Positions 25,527-33,547 of a DNA stretch of 47,043 bases are shown here, one piece after another. The stretch is taken from contig JAJTWY010000024.1 in assembly GCA_021463165.1 (NCBI GenBank), positions 1 through 47,043 on the forward strand. Direction: 5' to 3'. The notes under the pieces were generated by a model, which was not told the DNA's origin, searched no databases, and saw only the letters and a program-made list of their open reading frames with translations. Position 1 is the stretch's first letter. Every line of letters begins with the position of its first letter. The stretch is from Pyrinomonadaceae bacterium. Its GTDB lineage: Bacteria; Acidobacteriota; Blastocatellia; Pyrinomonadales; Pyrinomonadaceae. Both the position numbers and the translations under genes were made by a program.

Positions 25527-26372
25527 GTGACGAAAACCGCTCTTGAGAAAAGAAAGAAAAGTCCGCTCAAAGAGCGGCTGCAGTACGCGGGTGCGCTGGG
25601 ACTCATCGGCGTAATGCTCTGGGTCGCCAATTTTCCCGTTTTTCTACTTGTTTTTCTAGGGCTGCTTACCTTTTTCGTTTGGAAGGTCTTCTCGTCGGAA
25701 GGCCGTAATGAGACCCGACGCGTCTTCGAATTCTATCTCTCGGCAAATGAGATACTCCGCGTGGACGACCGGCGATGGTATGGTTTTGAGGTTCAGGAGA
25801 CGATCACCAAGGGCGAGTCGATAGTCGCTTCGATGTCCGCCGTGCCTCCGCTGGTCCACTTTGCCCTTGGTTCGCTCTACGCGAAACTGGGTGACAATAG
25901 CGCGGCCCTGAAATATCTTTCACAAGCCGTCGGCGAGAACGCCACCAGCGAGACCGCGATCGTTTACCCGCCAAGAGAGCTTCGGGAATACGTCCAGATG
26001 CTTCGGAAGATCGAACGAGCTCCCGCCGAGGCTCCGCTTACCTCCTCGGCCATTCGGGCCCTTGAGAGGGCGAGGAAGAATAGGGGCAAGGCTCTGCTGG
26101 AACAATGCCGGGCTGAGGTCGAGCGACGCGCTATCCACATAAGTGAACCGGAGCACATTCTCGGATCGGTCGATGATGCCGAAGGCGGCAGCGGGGCGTT
26201 CGCGGCGGGTGTCATCGAGGTCGAGGGCGAGGAGGCCGTGAAGGGTCATAGCGAGGTGTCCCGGAAAGCAAACGTGATCGCGAGAATGGCCGAGCCAAAA
26301 GATGCCAAGAAGCAGGATCGCAAGACGATCTCCGAGGTCTTGCACGACATCTACGACAGTAACGTGCAGTAA
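25527..26372 (+). CDS. Membrane-anchored protein of unknown function
   Basis: The 281-residue protein starts at GTG 25527, 23 bases after the preceding stop. After a basic N-terminus (EKRKKSPLKERLQ) there are one or two hydrophobic segments at about residues 21-51 (YAGALGLIGVMLWVANFPVFLLVFLGLLTFFVW). A mostly helical cytoplasmic region follows with one TPR-like unit near 110 (LVHFALGSLYAKLGDNSAALKYLSQAV) and a charged C-terminus. It may hold partner proteins at the membrane. It ends 7 bases from the opposing mechanosensitive-channel gene. No specific family recognised. Confidence 0.7.
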   Translation: MTKTALEKRKKSPLKERLQYAGALGLIGVMLWVANFPVFLLVFLGLLTFFVWKVFSSEGRNETRRVFEFYLSANEILRVDDRRWYGFEVQETITKGESIVASMSAVPPLVHFALGSLYAKLGDNSAALKYLSQAVGENATSETAIVYPPRELREYVQMLRKIERAPAEAPLTSSAIRALERARKNRGKALLEQCRAEVERRAIHISEPEHILGSVDDAEGGSGAFAAGVIEVEGEEAVKGHSEVSRKANVIARMAEPKDAKKQDRKTISEVLHDIYDSNVQ

Positions 26373-26379
26373 AGGCCAC

Positions 26380-27894
26380 CTATTTCTTCAACCCAAAGAA
26401 TCGGCGTATCGAAACCAGAGCCCTCTTCTTCGTCGGCTGTGCATCGTCAGGCAGGTCGTCGTCGGTTGGCTGGATAGACGCGCGACGTTCCTCGATCATC
26501 TCTGAGATCGCTTCGACCAGGCTCGGATTGTCTTCCAGGATCGGTTTGAGACCGTTCTTGTCGATCCTAAGCACCTCGGTCTCTTCGACGGCCACAACGT
26601 GAGCCGAACGCGGTTCTCCGGTCAGCAGAGACATCTCTCCGAAGAACTCATTTGGCCCGAGTGTGCCGACGGGTTTGCGTCCGGCTCCGTCAGGTATCTC
26701 GACCCTGACGCTCCCGCGGGCGATCAAAAACATCGAGTTCCCGACCTGGCCCGTTCTGACTATCGGCTCATCGGGTGCATAGACGCGCGTAGTCGTCGCG
26801 TTCGCCAGACGTTCGATCTCATCATCGGCAAGCGGACTGAATATCGAGACCTGATTCAGCCGTTCTGTGATCATATTGATGATCTCTTCCGGAGCGGCCT
26901 GCTCGACCTTCTCTTCCGTATAGATAGTTCGGGTCGGATAAGCAAATTCAATTCCTTCGCGTTTGAAGACGTACCAGATCCGCTGCCGGATCAAGGCATC
27001 GGTATCATGTTGCCGCGTGTAATCATCAAGCCAGTACTTGACCTCGAAGTCGATGCCATCGGCTGCGAGATTGCGAATGCGAACCACTGGACGCATCTTC
27101 CTTGATACATTCTCGACCTGCCTGACCGCCTCACGCACGACCTGGATCGTATATGCGGGCGACTGCGTGTAAAGTGTGTTGAAAAAGACCGATTTGGCGT
27201 TGAGATTATTCTTTGGCGAGACCTCTATCGTATCTTTTCCAAGTACGGAATTACTGATCACAAGCAGCTTGTTCTGCGACGTCCTGATCGTTACGCCCCG
27301 CCAGGAGACCTTTTCGATCACGCCTTCGCCGCGGCCCGGGATCATCACAAAATCGCCGACCTGAAAAGGTTGATCGGCCTGAAGGGCAAGGCCCGCGAAC
27401 AGATTTCCCAAGGTGTCCTGCAGAGCGAGACCGACGACAATTCCGATGATCGTCGAACCCGTGAATATCGGTGCGAGCTGGATGGTCGGGAACTGTGACT
27501 GAAAGATAACAAAAAAGGCAACGACGTAAATAACAACGGAAACAACAGTTTGTAGGATCGACGAGACCTCGCCCGGCGATACTTTGCCGGAGATCGATCG
27601 TGTGAAGATGAACAGTACGAAGCGTACGACCGAGACTATCAGCATCATCCAGATGATGACGCGCAGGATCTTTAGGAAGATCGTTAGAAGATTGACCGAG
27701 GTCTCTATCATCGGGTCAACTTTCGCACTGTCGATCCCGCTGAAGGTCCCATCCTGCCACACAAGGTTAAATCGCTCGCCCAGGTACGAACGGATCGAAT
27801 CCTCGGCGTAAGGGAAAAGGAACAGGATCAGGGCAAGAGTCCCGACGAAAAGAACAAAATAAAGAACTCGCTTGCGAACGTCAGTTGTTGGCAT
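26380..27894 (-). CDS. MscS-type mechanosensitive channel with cyclic-nucleotide-binding domain
   Basis: The 504-residue protein has N-terminal transmembrane helices at about residues 8-27, 72-98, 112-134 and 143-165. Then comes the MscS core (ALQDTLGNLFAGLALQADQPFQVGDFVMIPGRGEGVIEKVSWRGVTIRT) with the beta domain. A cyclic-nucleotide-binding/CRP-like domain follows at about residues 352-465 (VRTGQVGNSMFLIARGSVRVEI, FFGEMSLLTGEPRSAHVVAVEETEVLRI). The FGEMSLLTGEPRSA segment is the phosphate-binding cassette. Opening is probably modulated by cAMP or cGMP. Its ATG starts 2 bases beyond the stop of the upstream transporter gene, so the two form an operon. Confidence 0.93.
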   Translation of the reverse strand: MPTTDVRKRVLYFVLFVGTLALILFLFPYAEDSIRSYLGERFNLVWQDGTFSGIDSAKVDPMIETSVNLLTIFLKILRVIIWMMLIVSVVRFVLFIFTRSISGKVSPGEVSSILQTVVSVVIYVVAFFVIFQSQFPTIQLAPIFTGSTIIGIVVGLALQDTLGNLFAGLALQADQPFQVGDFVMIPGRGEGVIEKVSWRGVTIRTSQNKLLVISNSVLGKDTIEVSPKNNLNAKSVFFNTLYTQSPAYTIQVVREAVRQVENVSRKMRPVVRIRNLAADGIDFEVKYWLDDYTRQHDTDALIRQRIWYVFKREGIEFAYPTRTIYTEEKVEQAAPEEIINMITERLNQVSIFSPLADDEIERLANATTTRVYAPDEPIVRTGQVGNSMFLIARGSVRVEIPDGAGRKPVGTLGPNEFFGEMSLLTGEPRSAHVVAVEETEVLRIDKNGLKPILEDNPSLVEAISEMIEERRASIQPTDDDLPDDAQPTKKRALVSIRRFFGLKK

Positions 27895-27896
27895 GG

Positions 27897-29201
27897 TCAG
27901 GAGGTAAACATATCAGCAATCGCCCTGCCAATCAACGCCAATGAGAGGACCGATACGATCACGGTGATCGTCCAGGCAAAGATGTTGAACAGTCGGCCGT
28001 TTGAGTGCTTGCCCATGATCTCGCGATTACCGGAGAGCAAAACGATGGCGACAAGGAGGACCGGAAGCAAGAGTCCGTTGACCATCTGTGTGACCAGAAG
28101 CAACTGGATCTGTGGTATGCCGGGGATCAGGGCGACGACGGCCCCGACAACTATCAGGGCCGTGAAAATACCGATGAAGATAGGAGCCTCGCGAAATGAC
28201 CTTGAGAGGCCCTTTTCAAAACCCATTGCCTCGCTCAGGCTGTAAGCGGTGGCCAGCGGGAGCACGCCCATGGCTAGCAACGAAGCGCCGAGCAGTCCTA
28301 TGGCGAAGAGATATTTCGCATAGTTTCCGGCGATCGGGACGAACGCTTCGGCCGCGGTCGCGGCTGAATCGATAACCGTGACGCCGTTAAGATGAAGCGT
28401 GGCCGCCGTGCTGATCACGATAAACGCTGCGATGGCGCAGGCGAACAAGGTGCCGACGATGACATCCGCCCGAACAATGGGAAGGTCCTCGACATCCATA
28501 CGTTTCTCGACCACGGATGATTGGACAAATACCTGCATGAAAGGCGTGATCGTTGTGCCGATCAGGGCCATTATGAAAAAGAGATAGGCTGTGTCACCGC
28601 TTAGGCTCGGTGTAACGAGGGCTGCTCCAACCTCGCCCCAGTTCGGCCGCGCCAGGAAGGCCGCTATCACATAGCAGAAGAAGACCAGCGACATCGCAAG
28701 GAAAACGCGCTCGACACGCTTCTGCGATCCCCGCACAACAAGCCACCAGATCAAACCAACTGCCAGCGGCACGGTAAGATAACGGGAGATCCCGAAAAGC
28801 TCTGATGCCTGGGCGATGCCGACAAATTCGGAAATGATCACACCGGTGTTTGCAATGAGCAAGGCCAGCATGATCAACGCGGTCCAGCGCACGCCGAACT
28901 GCTCACGGATCAGATCGGCCAGCCCTTGCCCCGTAACGACGCCCATTCGCACGCACATTTCCTGCACAACGACCAGGCTCAGGATCATCGGGATGAAAAC
29001 CCAAAGCAGCGAATATCCATACCCGGCACCCACGCTTGAGTAGGTCGCGATCCCACTCGCGTCGTTTCCTGCATTTGCTGCGATTATTCCGGGGCCAAGG
29101 ATGGCAAGGTAGGCAAAAAATCGATATTCAGACAACGACCGGCGAAACCGCGACGGCGCACGGCGCAACCTCTGTACCAGCTTTTTGGGCAAAAGCGTCA
29201 T
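27897..29201 (-). CDS. NRAMP-related divalent metal transporter
   Basis: This encodes 434 residues with about 11 transmembrane helices. TM1 has GPGIIAANAGNDASGIATYSSVGAGYGY where classical Nramp proteins carry the DPGN metal motif, and TM6 has ALIGTTITPFMQVFVQ where classical ones carry MPHN. This places it in the Nramp-related branch (DDDPSGIATYSQ-like proteins), where substrate choice, including Mg2+ or Mn2+, is less certain. The N-terminus is basic (KKLVQRLRRAPSRFRRS). It is encoded upstream of the MscS channel and probably co-transcribed, which would couple metal uptake with osmotic or nucleotide-gated efflux only in a loose sense. Confidence 0.88.
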   Translation of the reverse strand: MTLLPKKLVQRLRRAPSRFRRSLSEYRFFAYLAILGPGIIAANAGNDASGIATYSSVGAGYGYSLLWVFIPMILSLVVVQEMCVRMGVVTGQGLADLIREQFGVRWTALIMLALLIANTGVIISEFVGIAQASELFGISRYLTVPLAVGLIWWLVVRGSQKRVERVFLAMSLVFFCYVIAAFLARPNWGEVGAALVTPSLSGDTAYLFFIMALIGTTITPFMQVFVQSSVVEKRMDVEDLPIVRADVIVGTLFACAIAAFIVISTAATLHLNGVTVIDSAATAAEAFVPIAGNYAKYLFAIGLLGASLLAMGVLPLATAYSLSEAMGFEKGLSRSFREAPIFIGIFTALIVVGAVVALIPGIPQIQLLLVTQMVNGLLLPVLLVAIVLLSGNREIMGKHSNGRLFNIFAWTITVIVSVLSLALIGRAIADMFTS

Positions 29202-29276
29202 TTGATCTTCTACTACTACCGTCGTCGTTCATCGTAAGTAAAGAACAGAGAAATATTCTTCTCGGCTGAAAAATGA

Positions 29277-29462
29277 CTATAACCTTTTCGTGAGCAATAG
29301 GGAAGATGTCAGACCGCGGTCTTCGGTGCCGACGTTGCTGTATTCCTGGTTGCAATTCGGCTTCGAGTTGAACGGCGGGTCGATATAACAAAGATCGACC
29401 GTCTCGTCACGGATAAGCCGCCGCCAAATATCCAGATCGTTGTCGCTGTACAGTCGATCCAT
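29277..29462 (-). pseudogene. N-terminal fragment of a DNA methyltransferase
   Basis: The 61-codon frame begins MDRLYSDNDLDIWRR and has the catalytic motif DPPFNSKPN (N4/N6-adenine methylase motif IV), followed by NVGTEDR. Intact site-specific methyltransferases continue for several hundred residues from here, with the SAM motif FxGxG in the C-terminal half. Here the frame turns into unrelated GLTSSLLLTKRL and stops. No rest of the gene is seen before the transporter gene. This is a remnant left by a deletion. Confidence 0.75.
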
Positions 29463-29993
29463 GTTCTGGGGAAATCACGGAAACATTGGCGCAAAACCCC
29501 TGAAACTTCGGCAGCTCAAGGCAGCGAAAGCATAGAATGACGCCGCAAACGGCAGCCGGTCAAACGACTCCAGGCCGAACGCAGCCGGAGATCTTAATCG
29601 TTTACTTTGGCGTCCTATCTATGCTACACTGTTGCATAATATGGTGGCTGTAAGACAAAGTAGTACGGATTTTTTGAAATGTTGCGAAAAGCATGGTTCT
29701 AGTTGCTGTAAGTTGTTGATAATAAGGAGCATAGGCCGTCCCGCCACTAGGGTGGGACACGTGTGGGACACTCGGGACACTTGAGGCGGGGAACACGGGC
29801 TAAGTCATAGCGTTTGAATATATTTATGGGGTCTTACACGTTGTGGGGTGTCCCGCGTTCGACAAGAAAGATTGAGATGATCCAGGGACGAAGGTGTTTC
29901 GATCTTGTCCGGCGTAAGCTGAATTGGGTCGCTGCACACGGGAACCCCAGCACCTGTTTGAGCGAGTGGGGAAGTTTTGCTATCTTTCGGAGT
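29463..29993. other. Gene-poor scar with GGGACAC repeats
   Basis: No convincing gene is seen. At 29735-29790 GGGACAC occurs three times with 3-4 base spacers, flanked by a GTCCCGCC / GGTGGGAC hairpin and by GTGTCCC near 29847. The composition differs from the flanks (A/T-rich 29600-29720, then G-rich). Together with the neighbouring methyltransferase stub it looks like residue of a lost element. The last 180 bases carry a frame open into ggt but without a signal peptide, so I do not count them as coding. Confidence 0.5.
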
Positions 29994-31730
29994 ATGAAAA
30001 ATCGAGTAGTGCGTCCATTGGCCGCTTTTGTCCTATTACTGGCGGTCACGCTGTCCTTTGTACCTGTTTCCCGGCCTGCACTGGCAGCTTCGCCCGCGCC
30101 GGTGCGTGGAAAGCATGCGATGGTGGCTTCGCAGCATGAGCTGGCCTCGAAGATCGGTGTCGATATCATGAAGCGCGGCGGAAATGCAGTCGATGCCGCG
30201 ATCGCGGTCGGGATCGCCCTGGCGGTGGTTTATCCCGAAGCGGGCAACATCGGCGGCGGCGGGTTTATGCTGATGCGTAACGCGAAGGGCGAGACGCACG
30301 CGATAGACTATCGCGAAATGGCCCCGAAGGCCGCTCACCGCGACGTTTTCGTCGATAAGGACGGCAACCTGATACGGGGCGAGGGCAGCTCGACCATCGG
30401 CTATCGGGCTTCGGGCGTGCCGGGAACGCTGGCGGGGTTCGACCTGGCGTTCAAGAAATACGGCTCGGGCAAGGTCAAGTGGGCCGACCTCGTGCGTCCG
30501 GCAAGGCTGTTGGCAGCGAACGGCTATATACTTTCACACCGGCTCGCTGAGCTTGCCAAAAGCTACCGTGAAAACCTCGCAAAATACCCCGACAGCAATC
30601 GGATCTTCCTGAACAACGGGAATTATTACAAGGAAGGAGATCTTTTCCGTCAGCCCGAACTGGCAAGGACGTTGGCGCGGATCGAGGCACAGGGAGCGAA
30701 GGAATTCTACACCGGCCTTACCGCAAAGATGATCGCCGACGACATGAAGGCAAATGGCGGGCTGATAACGCAGGAAGATCTCAGGAACTACGTTGCAAAG
30801 GAGCGTACGCCTCTGCGCGGTTCGTATCGCGGATACGAGATCATTTCGATGCCGCCGCCCAGCTCGGGCGGGATCGTCATGCTGGAGATCCTGAATATGC
30901 TCGAGGGCTACGATGTGAGGGCGATGAAGTCGAACTCAGCGGCTAAGTATCACGTGGTTGCCGAGGCTTCACGGAGGGCGTTCGCGGATCGTGCTGAATT
31001 TATGGGCGATCCCGACTTTGCAAAGGTCCCCACAGCCGGCCTGATCGACAAGAAGTATGCCGAACAACGACGGATGTCGATCGATCTGAAAAAGGCTTCG
31101 GACAGCAGAGAAGTGAAGTTCGGCGAGCCGGCCGGGGCGGAATCGATGGATACGACGCATTATACGGTTGTCGACCCGTCGGGAATGGTGGTCTCGAATA
31201 CGTACACGATCAATGACCTATACGGTTCGCGCGTGACGATCAAGGGAACGGGAATTTTGATGAATGACGAGATGGACGATTTTGCCGCCCGGCCGGGGCG
31301 TCCGAACCTTTTCGGGCTCGTCCAGGGCGAGAACAACAAGGTTGAGGGTGGCAAAAGGCCGCTGTCATCAATGACGCCAACGATAGTCCTCCGCAAGGAC
31401 GGTTCATTGTGGTTCGCTCTCGGTGCCCGTGGCGGGCCGAGGATAATCTCGGCGGTCACGCAGTCGGTTATAAATGTGATCGATCACGATATGAATATTC
31501 AGGCCGCCATCGACGCCCCGCGGATCCATCATCAATGGCTGCCCGACGAGATGCTTCACGAACCATATGGACTCTCACCGGATACGATCGCGATCCTGAC
31601 CGGGATGGGCCATAAGCTCGGAGCGATCCCGGGCAATATCGCCTCGGCGACAGGCATTATGATCGATGTGTCGGGCGTTCGTTTGGGGGCTATCGATTCT
31701 CGCAGCGACGGCGTAGCGGTCGGCTATTGA
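29994..31730 (+). CDS. ggt: Gamma-glutamyltransferase, secreted
   Basis: ATG 29994 was chosen because it gives a signal peptide (MKNRVVRPLAAFVLLLAVTLSF, cleavage near ALAAS). The frame is open for 60 more codons upstream. The 578-residue precursor has the family order: SKIGVDIMKRGGNAVDAAIAVGIALAVVYPEAGNIGGGGFM, the small-subunit start DTTHYTVVD with autocatalytic nucleophile Thr387, and SSMTPTIV followed by ALGARGGPRI near 470. It cleaves glutathione and transfers gamma-glutamyl groups outside the cytoplasm. The precursor should be cut before Thr387. Its stop overlaps the converging zinc-ribbon gene by 7 bases. Confidence 0.95.
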   Translation: MKNRVVRPLAAFVLLLAVTLSFVPVSRPALAASPAPVRGKHAMVASQHELASKIGVDIMKRGGNAVDAAIAVGIALAVVYPEAGNIGGGGFMLMRNAKGETHAIDYREMAPKAAHRDVFVDKDGNLIRGEGSSTIGYRASGVPGTLAGFDLAFKKYGSGKVKWADLVRPARLLAANGYILSHRLAELAKSYRENLAKYPDSNRIFLNNGNYYKEGDLFRQPELARTLARIEAQGAKEFYTGLTAKMIADDMKANGGLITQEDLRNYVAKERTPLRGSYRGYEIISMPPPSSGGIVMLEILNMLEGYDVRAMKSNSAAKYHVVAEASRRAFADRAEFMGDPDFAKVPTAGLIDKKYAEQRRMSIDLKKASDSREVKFGEPAGAESMDTTHYTVVDPSGMVVSNTYTINDLYGSRVTIKGTGILMNDEMDDFAARPGRPNLFGLVQGENNKVEGGKRPLSSMTPTIVLRKDGSLWFALGARGGPRIISAVTQSVINVIDHDMNIQAAIDAPRIHHQWLPDEMLHEPYGLSPDTIAILTGMGHKLGAIPGNIASATGIMIDVSGVRLGAIDSRSDGVAVGY

Positions 31731-32266
31731 TCCTGAGCTTCCTTTTCGAGGAGCTTTGTCGTCGGCTCGGTAACGCTGTGCGGAGAAAGTCCGTTAGTGG
31801 TGGTTCGCCAACTGCCGGGCTGCGGCGGAGCATAGTTTGAGGCAGGATACGTCTGCTGCTGCGGCAGGCCGGGAGTGGTTCGATGCTCGCTGGTCAGAAT
31901 GGGAAGGCCCTCGGCGGGAGAATCGCTTTCCTGAGACTCAAACAGAATGGCATAGGCCATTCTTAGGCAGCCTCCGGTGATAAGTATTATCAGTGCCGCA
32001 AGCGGCAGGACCGGCGATCGCATATTCGCTGCAATCGCGATCAACGTAAGGACCGGTACGATGAGGATCGATGTAAGGAGAAGGAAAAAGCCCTGTTTCA
32101 GTCCCCTGGTACGGGCCGAAGACTTTGGGTTTTTCGCGGGCAGGTTTCTATTGATCAGCCCGTCCGTAAGAAGCAACTCGGCGGTACCGGTCAACAGGAA
32201 ACCGCACCGCGAACAGAAGGTCGTTTCGTTCGAGAGTCGCTCCTGACCGCACTGAGGGCAAAACAT
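31724..32266 (-). CDS. Zinc-ribbon membrane protein (paralogue A)
   Basis: This encodes 180 residues. An N-terminal zinc ribbon has CPQC at residues 3-6 and CSRC at 18-21. A hydrophobic hairpin follows (about residues 57-110), then a proline/glutamine-rich stretch (LPQQQTYPASNYAPPQPGSWR) and a C-terminal SVTEPTTKLLEKE. The next gene encodes a paralogue with the same layout. The ribbon is cytoplasmic if the two hydrophobic segments span the membrane. Function is unknown. The stop overlaps ggt; the start is 3 bases from the stop of the paralogue gene. Confidence 0.8.
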   Translation of the reverse strand: MFCPQCGQERLSNETTFCSRCGFLLTGTAELLLTDGLINRNLPAKNPKSSARTRGLKQGFFLLLTSILIVPVLTLIAIAANMRSPVLPLAALIILITGGCLRMAYAILFESQESDSPAEGLPILTSEHRTTPGLPQQQTYPASNYAPPQPGSWRTTTNGLSPHSVTEPTTKLLEKEAQDQ

Positions 32267-32269
32267 GAT

Positions 32270-32821
32270 CTAGACCTGATCCTTGTCGAGAAGTCTGGTA
32301 GTGCTCTCGGTAACGCTCGATGGCTGGAGGTCGTTCGTGTCGCGCCAGCTCCCGGCCTGTGGCGGACCGTATGCCGCGGCCGGGATCGATTGCTGCGGCG
32401 GAAGAGCGGCATGTTGATTCGGCGTTTGTTGGGGATATCCTGCCGATTGATTCTGGGGCATAAATCCAGCTGCCAGCGGGTAGGTGGGACGATCTTTTGG
32501 AAAGAAGATGAATGCAGACAGCATCATGATCAAACCACCGAAGATGCCCAGAACGGCGGAGACGCCGGCCAATTCCTCGACGTCAGCGATGCCCCAGAAC
32601 GGTGTCATTATGAATAAGAAAAAGAGAAACCAGATAAGGCTGAACCCAAGTATGTTCCGGCGGGAGAAGAATGGCCTTTTTTTCTTGTGAAGTTCAGCTA
32701 GTTGGGGCAGGTAGCCGCCGTGGGCGACAACCTCGGAAACTAGACCCAAGGGCAAACCGCAACGAGAGCAAAACTTCGTTTCGGTCGAGATCTGTTGTTG
32801 TCCGCAACTCGGGCAGTGCAT
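32270..32821 (-). CDS. Zinc-ribbon membrane protein (paralogue B)
   Basis: This encodes 183 residues with the same plan as the neighbouring protein: CPSC at 3-6 and CSRC at 18-21, two hydrophobic segments (about 56-75 and 85-107), a Gln/Pro-rich linker, and a tail GSWRDTNDLQPSSVTESTTRLLDKD. The ribbon and the final 20 residues are the best-conserved parts between the two. The similarity indicates a tandem duplication. The conserved tail suggests a docking motif. The two genes are probably one transcript, with this one translated first. Confidence 0.8.
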   Translation of the reverse strand: MHCPSCGQQQISTETKFCSRCGLPLGLVSEVVAHGGYLPQLAELHKKKRPFFSRRNILGFSLIWFLFFLFIMTPFWGIADVEELAGVSAVLGIFGGLIMMLSAFIFFPKDRPTYPLAAGFMPQNQSAGYPQQTPNQHAALPPQQSIPAAAYGPPQAGSWRDTNDLQPSSVTESTTRLLDKDQV

Positions 32822-32920
32822 TTATTTTCGTCAAGATGCCGTTCGACTAGAAATCAAACGAATTCTTGCACGAAAAAGTTCGCATTGCAAAAAATACCGA
32901 TGGGTTCATGTAAGTAATTG

Positions 32921-33409
32921 CTACAACCGAGGAAGCTTCTTGTCGGAGATCAATTGGAAGGCGGCAAACGCGCGGCCTTGAAAATGTCGTGCCCGTGCCA
33001 ATGTTTCGATCAAGAGAGCGGCGAGCGACATCATCTTCTCCGGGGCGGGCAAATGTCGCAGGAGATCGTTATCGTTTTGTATGAGAGTGAAGCCTCTGAT
33101 CCGAGTGCGTTCGACATCGTCAAGGTATTCAAGGACATCGGCGGTCGAGCCGAGCTTTTCGGGAAGGGTCCACTCAAACGGGTCGTCCCAGAGCCGGGTC
33201 GTGATTCCGCCAAAGGTCTGTTCGACCACGGCCGCTGAACGGACGAGGTATTCACCGCAGGAGGATGTGTTCCCTGAAGGTGCGGGGCTCGCGGGCTTCT
33301 GGTAAAGGTCGCCGTCGGAAAGCAGATCGAGGAGCTTTCGGGAATCGGCATCCAGTTGCCGAAATGAGAGATCAAAAGATGAGACCAACGGTGTCATGAT
33401 GATTCGCAT
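32921..33409 (-). CDS. DinB-like four-helix-bundle protein
   Basis: ATG 33409 was chosen because GAAAGG lies 7 bases upstream; the open frame is longer but its N-terminal extension looks non-coding. The 162-residue helical protein has LVSSFDLSFRQLDADSRKLLDLLSDGDLYQKP, then SCGEYLVRSAAVVEQTFGGIT and HLPAPEKMMSLAALLIETLARARHFQGRAF. The periodicity and length match DinB/YfiT-like metal-dependent enzymes, some of which use bacillithiol or mycothiol. The three expected metal His are not all in clear places, so function is open. Confidence 0.6.
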   Translation of the reverse strand: MRIIMTPLVSSFDLSFRQLDADSRKLLDLLSDGDLYQKPASPAPSGNTSSCGEYLVRSAAVVEQTFGGITTRLWDDPFEWTLPEKLGSTADVLEYLDDVERTRIRGFTLIQNDNDLLRHLPAPEKMMSLAALLIETLARARHFQGRAFAAFQLISDKKLPRL

Positions 33410-33547
33410 TGTGAATGCCTTTCGATCAGCATAGCAGAACGGGCTGAGCGATACATAAGACCTTCGGTCTTGGGTTTGCGATATAGAAAGTGTTTTGCGA
33501 TTCTGTGGTGGCAATAGGTTTACAATTTACGACGACTCCTTGATGTG

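Noticed and set aside
29735..29790. CRISPR-like array
   Set aside because: Repeats are only 7 bases with 3-4 base spacers and no cas gene; too short for CRISPR.
29814..29993. 60-codon N-terminal extension of gamma-glutamyltransferase
   Set aside because: It would bury the signal peptide and has no ribosome binding site; the internal ATG gives a normal secreted enzyme.
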